A stretch of DNA of 20,886 nt, from contig CAZAOA010000015.1 in the NCBI GenBank assembly GCA_964486765.1, positions 1-20,886 on the forward strand, in the 5' to 3' direction. The position numbers and the translations under genes were made by a program. Positions 5,868 through 13,211 of the stretch are shown one piece after another (within the stretch, counting starts at the first letter, position 1; the number at the start of each line of letters is the position of its first letter). The notes beneath the pieces are model-generated. The model did not search any database, had not been told where the DNA came from, and saw only the letters and a program-made list of their open reading frames with translations. The stretch comes from CAZAOA01 sp964486765 (GTDB taxonomy: Bacteria > Patescibacteriota > UBA1384 > XYA2-FULL-43-10).

Positions 5868-5876
5868 TGATATAAT
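5868..5876 (+). promoter_or_regulatory. Extended -10 promoter element
   Basis: TGATATAAT (TG 5868-5869, TATAAT 5871-5876) lies 31 bases before the start of the 75-aa membrane protein. No -35 box is seen at a suitable distance. Confidence 0.55.
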
Positions 5877-5907
5877 GAGTATAGAATATTTAATAGTTTA
5901 GGATATC

Positions 5908-6135
5908 ATGATTTATTTGGGATTAGTTCTTGGTACAATTGGCGCGTTGATTGCTCCAATAATGTCGCAGATGAGTAAAGTTCGATTATATGTTGGAGGA
6001 ATTGGTGGTTTCATCTGGCTTGCAGGAGTCGTATATACATTCGTTTATATGGATTGGAAGTGGGGATTGGCTTCAATGGTAATTGGTTTTTTTGCGTATG
6101 CTATTGCTGATAAGTTGTATGGTGCACGGAGATAG
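5908..6135 (+). CDS. Small membrane protein, 75 aa
   Basis: This is a short hydrophobic protein with three likely membrane segments (about residues 2-18, 28-47 and 51-68), Gly-rich in the first two and ending in a basic KLYGARR tail. ATG 5908 has AGGA seven bases upstream and an extended -10 promoter at 5868. The function is not recognised. It stands alone between the NYN pair and the toxin-antitoxin-like pair, and may be unrelated to both. Confidence 0.65.
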   Translation: MIYLGLVLGTIGALIAPIMSQMSKVRLYVGGIGGFIWLAGVVYTFVYMDWKWGLASMVIGFFAYAIADKLYGARR

Positions 6136-6146
6136 ATTGAAAAACT

Positions 6147-6174
6147 TTGATTATCAAATTAACTATACTATAAT
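6147..6174 (+). promoter_or_regulatory. Promoter of the HicB/HicA-like pair
   Basis: TTGATT (6147-6152), a 16-base spacer, TATAAT (6169-6174). A second TATAAT at 6186-6191 could be an alternative -10. Both precede a leader of about 90 bases before ATG 6277. Confidence 0.55.
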
Positions 6175-6276
6175 GATTATGTAGCTATAATACATATGGA
6201 CAATATTTAATTATTGTGATATTGTTCAGATTTAAGGTAATTGTGTTTATTTTTTGTTGGAGGGAGGGAGTGTGAT

Positions 6277-6648
6277 ATGTTGACTCGACTTTTTAAGGGT
6301 AAAAAATTAGACCCCGAAGCTTTTTATGCTTATTACAATAGGCTTCCTGATACTATTGAAGTTAAGTGGAAAAAATCAAAAGGTATAATAGTTGGCATTG
6401 TAAAAGCAGACAATTTTACTTTTGGTGTTCAAGAAAAAACCCCTGATAAATTTGTCGATGTTGTCAATGAGGGAGTATTAGTTGCGTATGATACTCCAAA
6501 TGACTACCTTGGGTTGTTGCTAAAACATCGTAAATTTAATCCGCCACCTAAAGATTGGGATGATCTCAGAAATGTAGTCAAAAAAAGATCTACTATGTCT
6601 CTAGATTTAGATAAGAAAGCAGACGAACTCGTAACTGTAACTACGTAG
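6277..6648 (+). CDS. Possible HicB-like antitoxin partner, 123 aa
   Basis: The start ATG 6277 is chosen because AGGGAGGGAG at 6261-6270 is a strong RBS; an upstream in-frame TTG at 6241 lacks one. The central part, KGIIVGIVKADNFTFGV then EKTPDKFVDVVNEGVLVAY (about residues 35-70), resembles the partial RNase-H-like fold of HicB antitoxins (strand-strand, a short 'xxTQGxTxEE'-like turn, then a helix). No clear DNA-binding tail is visible, though the C terminus is charged. The gene lies 2 bases upstream of a HicA-like gene, the usual arrangement of an antitoxin-toxin pair, and they must be translationally coupled. In the known systems HicB binds and inhibits HicA and often represses the operon. 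The HicB call rests on weak motif likeness plus context. Confidence 0.45.
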   Translation: MLTRLFKGKKLDPEAFYAYYNRLPDTIEVKWKKSKGIIVGIVKADNFTFGVQEKTPDKFVDVVNEGVLVAYDTPNDYLGLLLKHRKFNPPPKDWDDLRNVVKKRSTMSLDLDKKADELVTVTT

Positions 6649-6650
6649 GC

Positions 6651-6917
6651 ATGGGGAGCAAGGAATATCAAAATATTAGTAAAAAGAGATTCCTTAATGC
6701 AATAAAACGTCTTGTAAAAGACATTCCTGATTTAACTTTACATAAAAGAACAAACCATTATTACGTTTTGAAATACCCTGACGTTAATTATGGTAGGAGT
6801 ACCTACCCGTTAAACATAAATCATTCCAAAGTTGAAGGTAGTACGATATATGAAACTATGAAGTGGCTTACTAAAAACAAGATTTGTACTAGAGGTAGAT
6901 TTGACGGGCATTTATAA
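6651..6917 (+). CDS. HicA-like mRNA interferase toxin, 88 aa
   Basis: This small basic protein has the HicA (dsRNA-binding-like) plan: an N-terminal helix (RFLNAIKRLVKD), then HKRTNHYYVLKYPD, where the family has a Gly-Ser/Thr-His core with the catalytic His (here His35). It continues with YPLNINHSKVEGSTIYETMK, matching the family's 'P.H....GTLRSIL' segment, and a final helix. HicA toxins cleave mRNA. Length is slightly above the usual 60-80 residues. The start ATG 6651 is 2 bases after the upstream partner's stop. The likeness is clear in layout but diverged; the His and the 'EGSTI' segment are the best evidence. No terminator is evident, only a T-run at 6929-6935. Confidence 0.55.
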   Translation: MGSKEYQNISKKRFLNAIKRLVKDIPDLTLHKRTNHYYVLKYPDVNYGRSTYPLNINHSKVEGSTIYETMKWLTKNKICTRGRFDGHL

Positions 6918-6986
6918 CGCCAGTCGTTTTTTTCTTGATAAACCTAAAAATGCCCACAAACCATGTACCACACGGGTATATAGCAG

Positions 6987-7085
6987 GGGTTCAGGGTAAA
7001 TGATAGAGCTTGATAGGAACTGGATCCCCGGGTCAAGCCCGAGGATGACAGAGGGGAGAGATTCCTCGACTACGCTCGGAATGAC
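6987..7085 (+). repeat. Intergenic repeat block upstream of the glycosylase gene
   Basis: The 286-base gap after the HicA-like gene holds no convincing gene. It contains GGGTTCAGGGTAAATGATA (6987-7005), identical to 19052-19070. It then has a G+C-rich segment (about 7022-7085) with two small hairpins, CGGG-TCAAG-CCCG and ATTCC...GGAAT. The segment around GATTCCTCGACTACGCTC resembles a short repeat I recall as common between genes of many uncultured bacteria. Confidence 0.6.
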
Positions 7086-7115
7086 TGATTATCGGACTAG
7101 AAAATAATTAAGTCC

Positions 7116-7144
7116 TTGACAAGACCTAATATGTATGATAGAGT
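7116..7144 (+). promoter_or_regulatory. Promoter-like pair upstream of the glycosylase gene
   Basis: TTGACA (7116-7121), a 17-base spacer, TAGAGT (7139-7144). A second TATAAT at 7249-7254, 25 bases before ATG 7279, is a closer candidate but has only a weak -35. Confidence 0.45.
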
Positions 7145-7181
7145 GGTATTAATCTAATCAATAGAGATCTCAAAGTACAAA

Positions 7182-7220
7182 GCTAATTACGAATTTATTC
7201 GAATTGCTAATTACGAATTT
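7182..7220 (+). repeat. Tandem direct repeat, 15 bp with 24-bp period
   Basis: GCTAATTACGAATTT occurs at 7182-7196 and 7206-7220. It lies between the two promoter candidates of the glycosylase gene. Confidence 0.8.
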
Positions 7221-7278
7221 TTCCATTTTTGTACTTGCTGGGGAGAAGTATAATTTTTCAAGTTTTACCGTTCTATTT

Positions 7279-7923
7279 ATGTCTCATGAAAATAAACAAG
7301 ATGAGCTAAACAGCATTGCAGATACTATATCTGCCTGTACTAAATGTGAACTACACAAGACTAGAACAAATACTGTTCCTGGCCATGGAAACTCAAACGC
7401 TAAAGTACTTTTTATAGGGGAAGCACCAGGCGGAGAAGAGGATAAACAAGGCATCCCGTTTTGCGGGAGAGCCGGAAAATTCTTAGACGAGATGATCGAG
7501 TCGATTGGATTTACGCGAGAAGATGTATTTATTTGCAATACTTTAAAATGCCGTCCACCGGGAAATAGGGATCCGGAGGATAAGGAAAAAGAGGTTTGCA
7601 AACCATATCTTCAAAAACAAGTTGAAGTGATTCGACCTAAGCTGATTGTAACCTTGGGTCGACACTCAACCGCAACATATCTGCCGGGCGCCGGCGGAAT
7701 ATCAAAATTACATGGAAAGCCAGTTCGAAGGCCAAATGGGCAAGTTTACTTGCCACTATATCATCCGGCTGCAGCTTTGCACAACGGTGGACTTCGACAA
7801 ACATTGCTCAGCGATTTTGGAAAAATTCCAGTGATTTTAAGCAAAATCGCAAAGGATACAAGTAACAAGATACAAGAAACAAACGAAGAGGAAACTAAGG
7901 CGAAACAAGGGAAGTTGATTTAA
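7279..7923 (+). CDS. udg: Family 4 uracil-DNA glycosylase (4Fe-4S), 214 aa
   Basis: This enzyme removes uracil from DNA to start base excision repair. Motif A is FIGEAPGGEED (residues 45-55) followed by GIPFCGRAGKFLD, and motif B is YHPAAAL (161-167); both are typical of the thermostable-type family 4. The iron-sulfur cysteines are in place: Cys20 and Cys23 (CTKC) and Cys91 and Cys107, spaced by 15. ATG 7279 is chosen because family members start close to this N terminus; 25 upstream in-frame codons from TTG 7204 run through promoter and repeat DNA and are unlike protein. No RBS is visible and a TATAAT lies 25 bases upstream, so the leader is probably very short. The last 25 or so residues are a charged Lys/Glu tail outside the domain. 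It stands alone between repeat-rich gaps. It acts in the same uracil-avoidance process as the dUTPase fusion, but nothing shows co-regulation. Confidence 0.92.
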   Translation: MSHENKQDELNSIADTISACTKCELHKTRTNTVPGHGNSNAKVLFIGEAPGGEEDKQGIPFCGRAGKFLDEMIESIGFTREDVFICNTLKCRPPGNRDPEDKEKEVCKPYLQKQVEVIRPKLIVTLGRHSTATYLPGAGGISKLHGKPVRRPNGQVYLPLYHPAAALHNGGLRQTLLSDFGKIPVILSKIAKDTSNKIQETNEEETKAKQGKLI

Positions 7924-7946
7924 CAATAATAGGAGCAAAACCGACA

Positions 7947-7977
7947 CCCGCCTGCAACGATGTAGCAACTTCGGGCA
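7947..7977 (-). repeat. Dispersed repeat alpha, inverted copy
   Basis: The reverse complement of these 31 bases matches 12990-13020 with a single mismatch. Both ends form a small hairpin (CCCG...CGGG). It lies in the gap between the glycosylase and RNase J genes; a more diverged copy is at 15061-15092. Confidence 0.85.
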
Positions 7978-8093
7978 CGGCAAATCTTTTCCACAAATTA
8001 ACACAAATGCACGAATATTTGTGAATTAGTACGGATTAGTGGGAGCAATTAGTGACGGTTGTGCTCAAAATAAAATAACATTAATAAAAAGGG

Positions 8094-8136
8094 ACCCCAG
8101 TTAAGTAGCACGGCTACGCCGTACACATAACGGGGT
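8094..8136 (+). promoter_or_regulatory. Leader hairpin covering the RNase J ribosome binding site
   Basis: Three nested helices are seen: ACCCC (8094-8098) with GGGGT (8132-8136), TTA (8101-8103) with TAA (8128-8130), and ACGGC (8110-8114) with GCCGT (8118-8122) around TAC. The GGGG strand at 8132-8135 is the only RBS-like sequence before ATG 8144, so folding would hide it. The structure is seen; the regulatory role is inferred. Confidence 0.55.
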
Positions 8137-8143
8137 AAACTAA

Positions 8144-10243
8144 ATGGAAATCAAAAAACAAGTAAACACAAAACCCGCTAACTCTGCCGGATCTTTGGCA
8201 GGTGGTGGAAGAAAGAGAGATTCAAAGATAAAAGACTTTGCAGGACCGGTAAAAACTATCGGTGGCAATGAAGCTTTTATGGGCGCGCGTTCAAAGAACA
8301 GCTCAAAGTTTAAAGCGAATAGTTCAAAACAATCGAACTCTCAGAATCGGAACGAGAATCGATCCAGATATCATAACTCGAGCCGCGACAAGCAATCCGG
8401 GGTGCAAAATTCGAGTCGAAACAGGGTCAACCCAGGGAGCCGAGATCAATCCGTCTCACAAAATGGGAGCCGCGATAAAATGAACATTAAAACTGAAAAA
8501 CAGTTAGTCAATGAACCTCGATTCACTGCACAAAAAGTTGATGGACAAAAAACATCTATCCACGCAGACGACACTTTGAAGATCATAGGACTTGGAGGAA
8601 TGGAAGAGACAGGTGGAAAAAACTGCACTCTTTTTGAGTATAAAGACGACATCGTCATAATCGATATGGGACTAATGTTCCCAAGTGAAGATATGCCCGG
8701 GATCGACTACGTTATACCAGATGTTACATATTTGGAGAAAAATAAAAACAAGATAAGAGGAATGGTAGTAACTCACGGTCACTTGGACCATATAGGGGCG
8801 ATTCCTTATGTTTATGAGAAGATCGGATCTCCTGCGATCTATAGCGCACCTTTGTCAATCGGAATTCTAAAGTCAAAACTTGAAGAGTTCGGGTTGGATA
8901 GGGGAGCAAAGTTAAACAACATTAAGATTGGTGATACGATTCAGCTTGGAGTATTTAAAATACGAACTTTTAAACTTACTCACTCAATCCCGCAGACAAT
9001 GGGGCTTGCGATCGATACACCAGAAGGCCTTTTTGTATATGTTACAGACTGGAAGTTCGACCACACTCCTGCAGACGGGCAACCGGCTGACTTTTCTGCG
9101 CTTGCGATGCTTGGTGGCGAAAAACCGGTAGCGCTTTTGTCAGAATCGACAAATGTCGAACGACCTGGAGTTTCGGTCTCTGAAAAAGAGATTGAAGATA
9201 GTATGGTAAAAATCTATGACAAAGTAAAAGGGCGACTGATAATCGCCACATTTTCAACATTGATTTCCCGTATCCAACAGATTTTGAAAGTTGCTCACAA
9301 ATTTAACCGAAAAGTGGCATTTGTAGGACGAAGTATGGTAAATACTGTCGAGATAGCGACATCTTTGGAAGCTATGAATATCCCGCCAAATACGGTTATA
9401 GACCCGAAAGATCTAAAAAAATACCCAGACAACAAAATTGTTTTAGTATGTACTGGCTCACAAGGTGAAGACAACGCTGCACTTTCGCGAATAGCAACTG
9501 GTCAGCACAGAACAATAAAAATTAAACAAGGCGATACAGTAGTTTTGTCATCTTCACCAATTCCTGGAAATGAAAGAGCAGTTTCTGGACTTATGGACAA
9601 CCTTTATAGGGAAGGTGCTCGGGTGATTTATCAGAAACTTATGGGAGTTCACACTTCAGGTCACGCCAAACAGGAAGACTTGAAACTGATGATAGCACTT
9701 ATTAAACCCAAATACTTGATCCCGATTCACGGGGAGAGACATAGACTGATGCTTCACGGACAGATCGCAGCTGATATGGGACTTATTCCAGAAGATAGAA
9801 GCTTGGTTGCAGATGACGGACAAGTTATCGAGTTTTCAAAAGGCGTTGGTAAGGTTACCAACAAACGAGTTCCTGCATCATATGTGATGGTAGATGGACT
9901 TGGCGTTGGCGACATCGGAAACATCGTCCTTCGCGATCGAAAAGCGATGGCACAAGACGGAATCTTCGTTATCATCGTTACTGTCGATCATAAAACTGGT
10001 GAGATCGCCACATCTCCTGACATAATCTCGCGTGGATTTATCTATATGAGAGAGAACGAGCAGTTGGTGCATAAGGCACGAGCAGAAATTAAAAAGAGTT
10101 TTTCTCGTTACTCAAAACAAAAGAACGGTCCTCATGCGGATTGGAATATGATTAGGGGAAAGATACGAGATGAGATAAGTGAGTTTTTGTTCAATGAAAC
10201 AGAGCGAAGACCAATGGTAATCCCCGTAGTTATAGAAGTGTAA
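8144..10243 (+). CDS. rnj: Ribonuclease J with long disordered N-terminal extension, 699 aa
   Basis: This is a 5'-3' exo- and endoribonuclease of the metallo-beta-lactamase/beta-CASP superfamily. The catalytic part begins near residue 143 (DDTLKIIGLGGMEETGG). The zinc motif THGHLDHIGA is at 210-219 (His211, His213, Asp215, His216). The beta-CASP segments follow, with FVGRSM, VLVCTGSQGE, VVLSSSPIPGNE and MGVHTSGHA, then PIHGERHRL and a C-terminal RNase J domain ending in RRPMVIPVVIEV. Residues 1-142 are an unusual extension rich in Ser, Asn, Arg, Lys and Gln. It includes repeated short units such as NSSRDK, NSSRNR, GSRDQ and NGSRDK; usual RNase J proteins are about 550-600 residues. The extension is probably unstructured and RNA-binding or partner-binding. 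ATG 8144 is the first start in frame. With pnp upstream, two main exoribonucleases lie within 8 kb. Confidence 0.95.
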   Translation: MEIKKQVNTKPANSAGSLAGGGRKRDSKIKDFAGPVKTIGGNEAFMGARSKNSSKFKANSSKQSNSQNRNENRSRYHNSSRDKQSGVQNSSRNRVNPGSRDQSVSQNGSRDKMNIKTEKQLVNEPRFTAQKVDGQKTSIHADDTLKIIGLGGMEETGGKNCTLFEYKDDIVIIDMGLMFPSEDMPGIDYVIPDVTYLEKNKNKIRGMVVTHGHLDHIGAIPYVYEKIGSPAIYSAPLSIGILKSKLEEFGLDRGAKLNNIKIGDTIQLGVFKIRTFKLTHSIPQTMGLAIDTPEGLFVYVTDWKFDHTPADGQPADFSALAMLGGEKPVALLSESTNVERPGVSVSEKEIEDSMVKIYDKVKGRLIIATFSTLISRIQQILKVAHKFNRKVAFVGRSMVNTVEIATSLEAMNIPPNTVIDPKDLKKYPDNKIVLVCTGSQGEDNAALSRIATGQHRTIKIKQGDTVVLSSSPIPGNERAVSGLMDNLYREGARVIYQKLMGVHTSGHAKQEDLKLMIALIKPKYLIPIHGERHRLMLHGQIAADMGLIPEDRSLVADDGQVIEFSKGVGKVTNKRVPASYVMVDGLGVGDIGNIVLRDRKAMAQDGIFVIIVTVDHKTGEIATSPDIISRGFIYMRENEQLVHKARAEIKKSFSRYSKQKNGPHADWNMIRGKIRDEISEFLFNETERRPMVIPVVIEV

Positions 10244-10403
10244 GGTAATGGCAAAGAAGCCGGGGTGGGTAAGGGATAGGTTGTTGGTATAAGATCTTAA
10301 CCCTAAGACTCTAAACTAAACTGGCGTCATAGCCCTAACCCAAATAAAATGGGGTGGTGATTGAAGTATAAAGTATTGAATATACAGTATACGGTATACA
10401 GCG

Positions 10404-10457
10404 CCGCATTCGTCTTTGACGAAGCAGGCGTCCCTGCCTCCACATAGTGGAATGCGG
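10404..10457. repeat. Cloverleaf-like four-helix element
   Basis: A closing helix CCGCAT (10404-10409) / ATGCGG (10452-10457) encloses three hairpins: TCGTC-TTT-GACGA (10410-10422), GCAGG-CGTC-CCTGC (10424-10437) and CCAC-ATA-GTGG (10440-10450). It has no anticodon-arm or T-arm consensus, so it is not a normal tRNA. An A/T-rich tract with GAAGTATAAAGTATTGAAT precedes it, as in the hairpin modules at 904 and 1570. Confidence 0.7.
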
Positions 10458-10460
10458 GAC

Positions 10461-10490
10461 AAGAAAAAGACCCTTTAGGGTCTTTTTCTT
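10461..10490. terminator. Bidirectional intrinsic terminator between RNase J and ftsK
   Basis: AAGAAAAAGACCC (10461-10473) and GGGTCTTTTTCTT (10478-10490) form a perfect 13-bp stem with loop TTTA. Its A/T-rich base gives T-runs on both strands. Confidence 0.85.
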
Positions 10491-10539
10491 ATATATAATA
10501 TTAATATTGATAAGTGTGAACTGTTTAAGTAAGTTATGC

Positions 10540-10568
10540 TTGTGGCATAAAATTGAATGGAGTATAAT
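10540..10568 (+). promoter_or_regulatory. ftsK promoter
   Basis: TTGTGG (10540-10545), a 17-base spacer, TATAAT (10563-10568). It leaves a leader of about 140 bases to GTG 10714, in which I see no further feature apart from the RBS at 10701-10705. Confidence 0.6.
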
Positions 10569-10713
10569 ATAAGGTGTAAATCGATATGGCTCATATCCAG
10601 TGTTTTTAATTGTGGATAAGCGCATAGTTTTTTCGAGTTTGGAATTTCAGATTTGATGTTTATTTGTTACTTGTAACTTGGTGCTTGGTTATTCAAGCCC
10701 GGAGGGCGAAGCA

Positions 10714-12967
10714 GTGGGTCGCAAAAGAAAATATCCAAAAAAGAAACAGAAATCCCCAAAGTGGTATCAGAGAGAGAACGACTGGGGTGATTATGTTTTT
10801 GACTTTGGCCTAGGGCTTAAGGGTGATACATGGAGGGAGATATTTGCTCTCATTATTATCATATTAGCCACGGTTATCTTTTTGGGTTACTTTGAGTTTG
10901 CAGGAAAATTCGGATCGTTCTTGGCAGATCTAATGCATTCGCTTTTTGGTGGGCTTCCAGCTTATGCATTTCCAATTATACTTTTCTGGTTTGGTATACT
11001 TTTGCTTTTCCCAGATAAAAGGAAACAGCGCATCTCCAGGTTCATTGGCTTTGTTCTCTTGATGTTGGCCATGACTTCATTTTTCCATTTATTTATCCCA
11101 GTAGAAGATGCAAGAGATGCAGCACTCAATGGATTTGGTGGGGGAATAGTTGGATATATGCTCTCAGATCCACTTCGAAATTCTTTAGGGTTGTTCCCAA
11201 CATTTTTAATCGCAGTTACCTTTATGACTATCTCTCTTATGATGGTTTTTGACTTTTCATTCAAACGTTATCTTGGATTAGACAAAGATGATGGAGAAGG
11301 AGACTCTGCGGACGGCAAAGTTAAAGTCAATCAGGCTAACCTTCCACTTCAATCTGAAAAAACATCATTTTTCTCTAGAATGAAAAATAAACTTGGGGCA
11401 ATGAGAAAGAAGAAAGATGACGACAGAAATAAAGTTCAAGTTATAGAGGCAGAGCCAAGACCACTTGCTACCGATACTGCCAATTGGAGATACCCATCAA
11501 TTGAGATCTTGAAGGATTCTGATGATGTGGCTAACCCAGGCGATATTCAAAAGAACGCAGAGATTATAAAAAATACATTGGCAAACTTTGAGATTCCAGT
11601 CAAGATTGGTGAAGTAAATGTTGGGCCAACCGTTACTCAATACACTTTCAAGCCCGATGATAGAGTTAAGTTGAATCAGATCACAGCTCGAACAAATGAC
11701 TTAGCTTTAGCCTTAGCTTCAAAGTCACTTCGTATGGAAGCAACGATCCCAGGCAAGAGTTTGGTTGGAGTAGAAAATCCAAATGTAAAACCAGCAGTAG
11801 TAACACTTCGCGAAGTTTTGATTTCAAAAGAGTTTAAGGACATAAAAAGTAAGCTTGCTTTTACACTTGGGCGGGATGTTTCAGGAACACCGATGGTGAT
11901 GGATCTTGAAAGACTACCCCATGTTTTAATTGCAGGAGCGACAGGATCAGGAAAGTCGGTTTGTATAAACACAATCATCAACTCATTTTTGTACAATAAC
12001 AATCCCGATGAGTTGAAGCTGATCTTGATTGATCCGAAAAGAGTTGAGCTTACCTGCTACAACGGTATTCCTCATCTTTTGACTCCTGTTATAATCGAGC
12101 CGAAAAAGATTATATCTACCCTAAAATGGGCGATCCATGAAATGGAGAGACGATACAAGATGTTCTCTGATCTTGGCAGGAGAAATGTCGAAGCATACAA
12201 TAAAGATCCAGGTCCAGATGGAAAGATCCCTTACATTGTTATAGTGATCGATGAGTTGGCGGATTTAATGGCGACATCTGCAAACGATGTTGAAGGTTCG
12301 ATTGTACGATTGGCGCAGATGGCTNNNNNNNNNNCACTTGGCCAAGATGGCTAGCGCCACTGGCTATCACTTGGTGTTTTAAACGAAGCGTCCATCTGTT
12401 GATGTTTTAACAGGACTAATCAAGGCCAACATTACTGCTCGAATTGCATTTGCGACAGCTTCTCAAGTCGATTCACGAACCATACTGGATCTTTCTGGAG
12501 CAGAGAAGCTACTTGGAAATGGAGATATGCTTTTTATCGGAAATGGGATTGGAAAACCTAAACGTGTTCAAGGATGTTTTGTATCCGACAAAGAGATCAA
12601 TGAATTGGTAAAATACCTTAAAGATCAGAGAGAAGTACAATACGATGAAGCCATCATCAACTTCAGACCACCTAGTACAGGTCGCGGCAAAGCTGGAGTT
12701 GATGGTGACATAGATGACGATATGTATGAAGAAGCGGTTCAGGTAGTGACAGAAGCTGGCAAGGCTTCAGCAACACTATTGCAACGAAGACTTAGAGTCG
12801 GTTATGCTAGGGCTGCTAGACTCTTGGATATACTTGAGGACAACGGAGTTGTCGGGCAAGCCGAAGGATCACGTCCAAGAGATGTTTTGATGTCGCCGAT
12901 GGAGATTGATTCGGGCTCGATAGCAAGCTTAAGCGAACAAGGCAATGATCCGGAGGATCAGGATTAG
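10714..12967 (+). CDS. ftsK: FtsK/SpoIIIE DNA translocase (interrupted by scaffold gap)
   Basis: This is a membrane-anchored ATPase that pumps chromosomal DNA at division. GTG 10714 is chosen because GGAGG (10701-10705) lies eight bases before it. Four hydrophobic segments lie in about the first 180 residues (near bases 10840-11260), followed by a charged linker. The motor comes next, with Walker A GATGSGKS (about 11935-11958) and Walker B IVIVIDELADLM. The C terminus (12715-12900) is the FtsK gamma winged helix (EAGKASATLLQRRLRVGY), which reads polar DNA motifs. The gene is broken by 10 Ns (12325-12334), after which the frame differs, and by a TAA at 12380-12382 where the family has LATQRPS (here VF-stop-TKRPS). 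LAQMA before the gap recurs as LAKMA after it, so the contig ends overlap and the second end is poor. I take the gene as intact in the organism. Confidence 0.92.
12325..12334. other. Scaffold gap (10 Ns) inside ftsK
   Basis: There are ten Ns between GGCGCAGATGGCT and GGCCAAGATGGCT, two nearly identical sequences. The true gap is probably zero or negative: the contig ends overlap by about 15 bases and were not merged. Confidence 0.95.
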
Positions 12968-12989
12968 AGTATCTCGTCTTACGGTTACC

Positions 12990-13134
12990 TGCCCGAAGTT
13001 GCTACATCATTGCAGGCGGGCGATGCCCGTATCGGGGATCGGTTACGTCAAACGTATGACTTTAACGAAACGGGCTGCGCCTGCCTGCTCCTCGAGTCTG
13101 AGCCTCGGAGTCGATGACCGGCAGGCAGGTTACC
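12990..13134 (+). repeat. Dispersed repeats alpha and beta, copy 1
   Basis: Alpha (12990-13020, extending diverged to about 13035) matches 7947-7977 inverted, with one mismatch, and the diverged copy at 15061. Beta (13078-13134, 57 bases) is the inverse of 15115-15171 with one mismatch. Beta ends in CCTGCCTGC and GCAGGCAGG, which pair to form a hairpin. These fill the 244-base gap between ftsK and the HTH gene; a 70-codon frame across it is repeat-derived. Confidence 0.88.
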
Positions 13135-13211
13135 GAAAAATGCAAACCAATAATTAATCATTAATTCAGAAAAGCTGAAAGCTATAAGCTAACAGCTAAA
13201 AACTAGGACTT

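Noticed and set aside
7000..7107. 35-codon frame after the shared 19-bp leader
   Set aside because: It runs through a short intergenic repeat, which gives a typical spurious translation (WIPGSSPRMT).
10404..10457. A tRNA gene at the cloverleaf
   Set aside because: It has no 7-bp acceptor stem, T-loop consensus or 7-base anticodon loop, and is only 54 bases long.
10678..10713. FtsK start at TTG 10678
   Set aside because: GTG 10714 has GGAGG eight bases upstream, and the extra codons overlap that RBS.
12945..13157. 70-codon plus-strand frame after ftsK
   Set aside because: It is made of the alpha and beta repeats; the cysteine- and arginine-rich reading is unlike protein.
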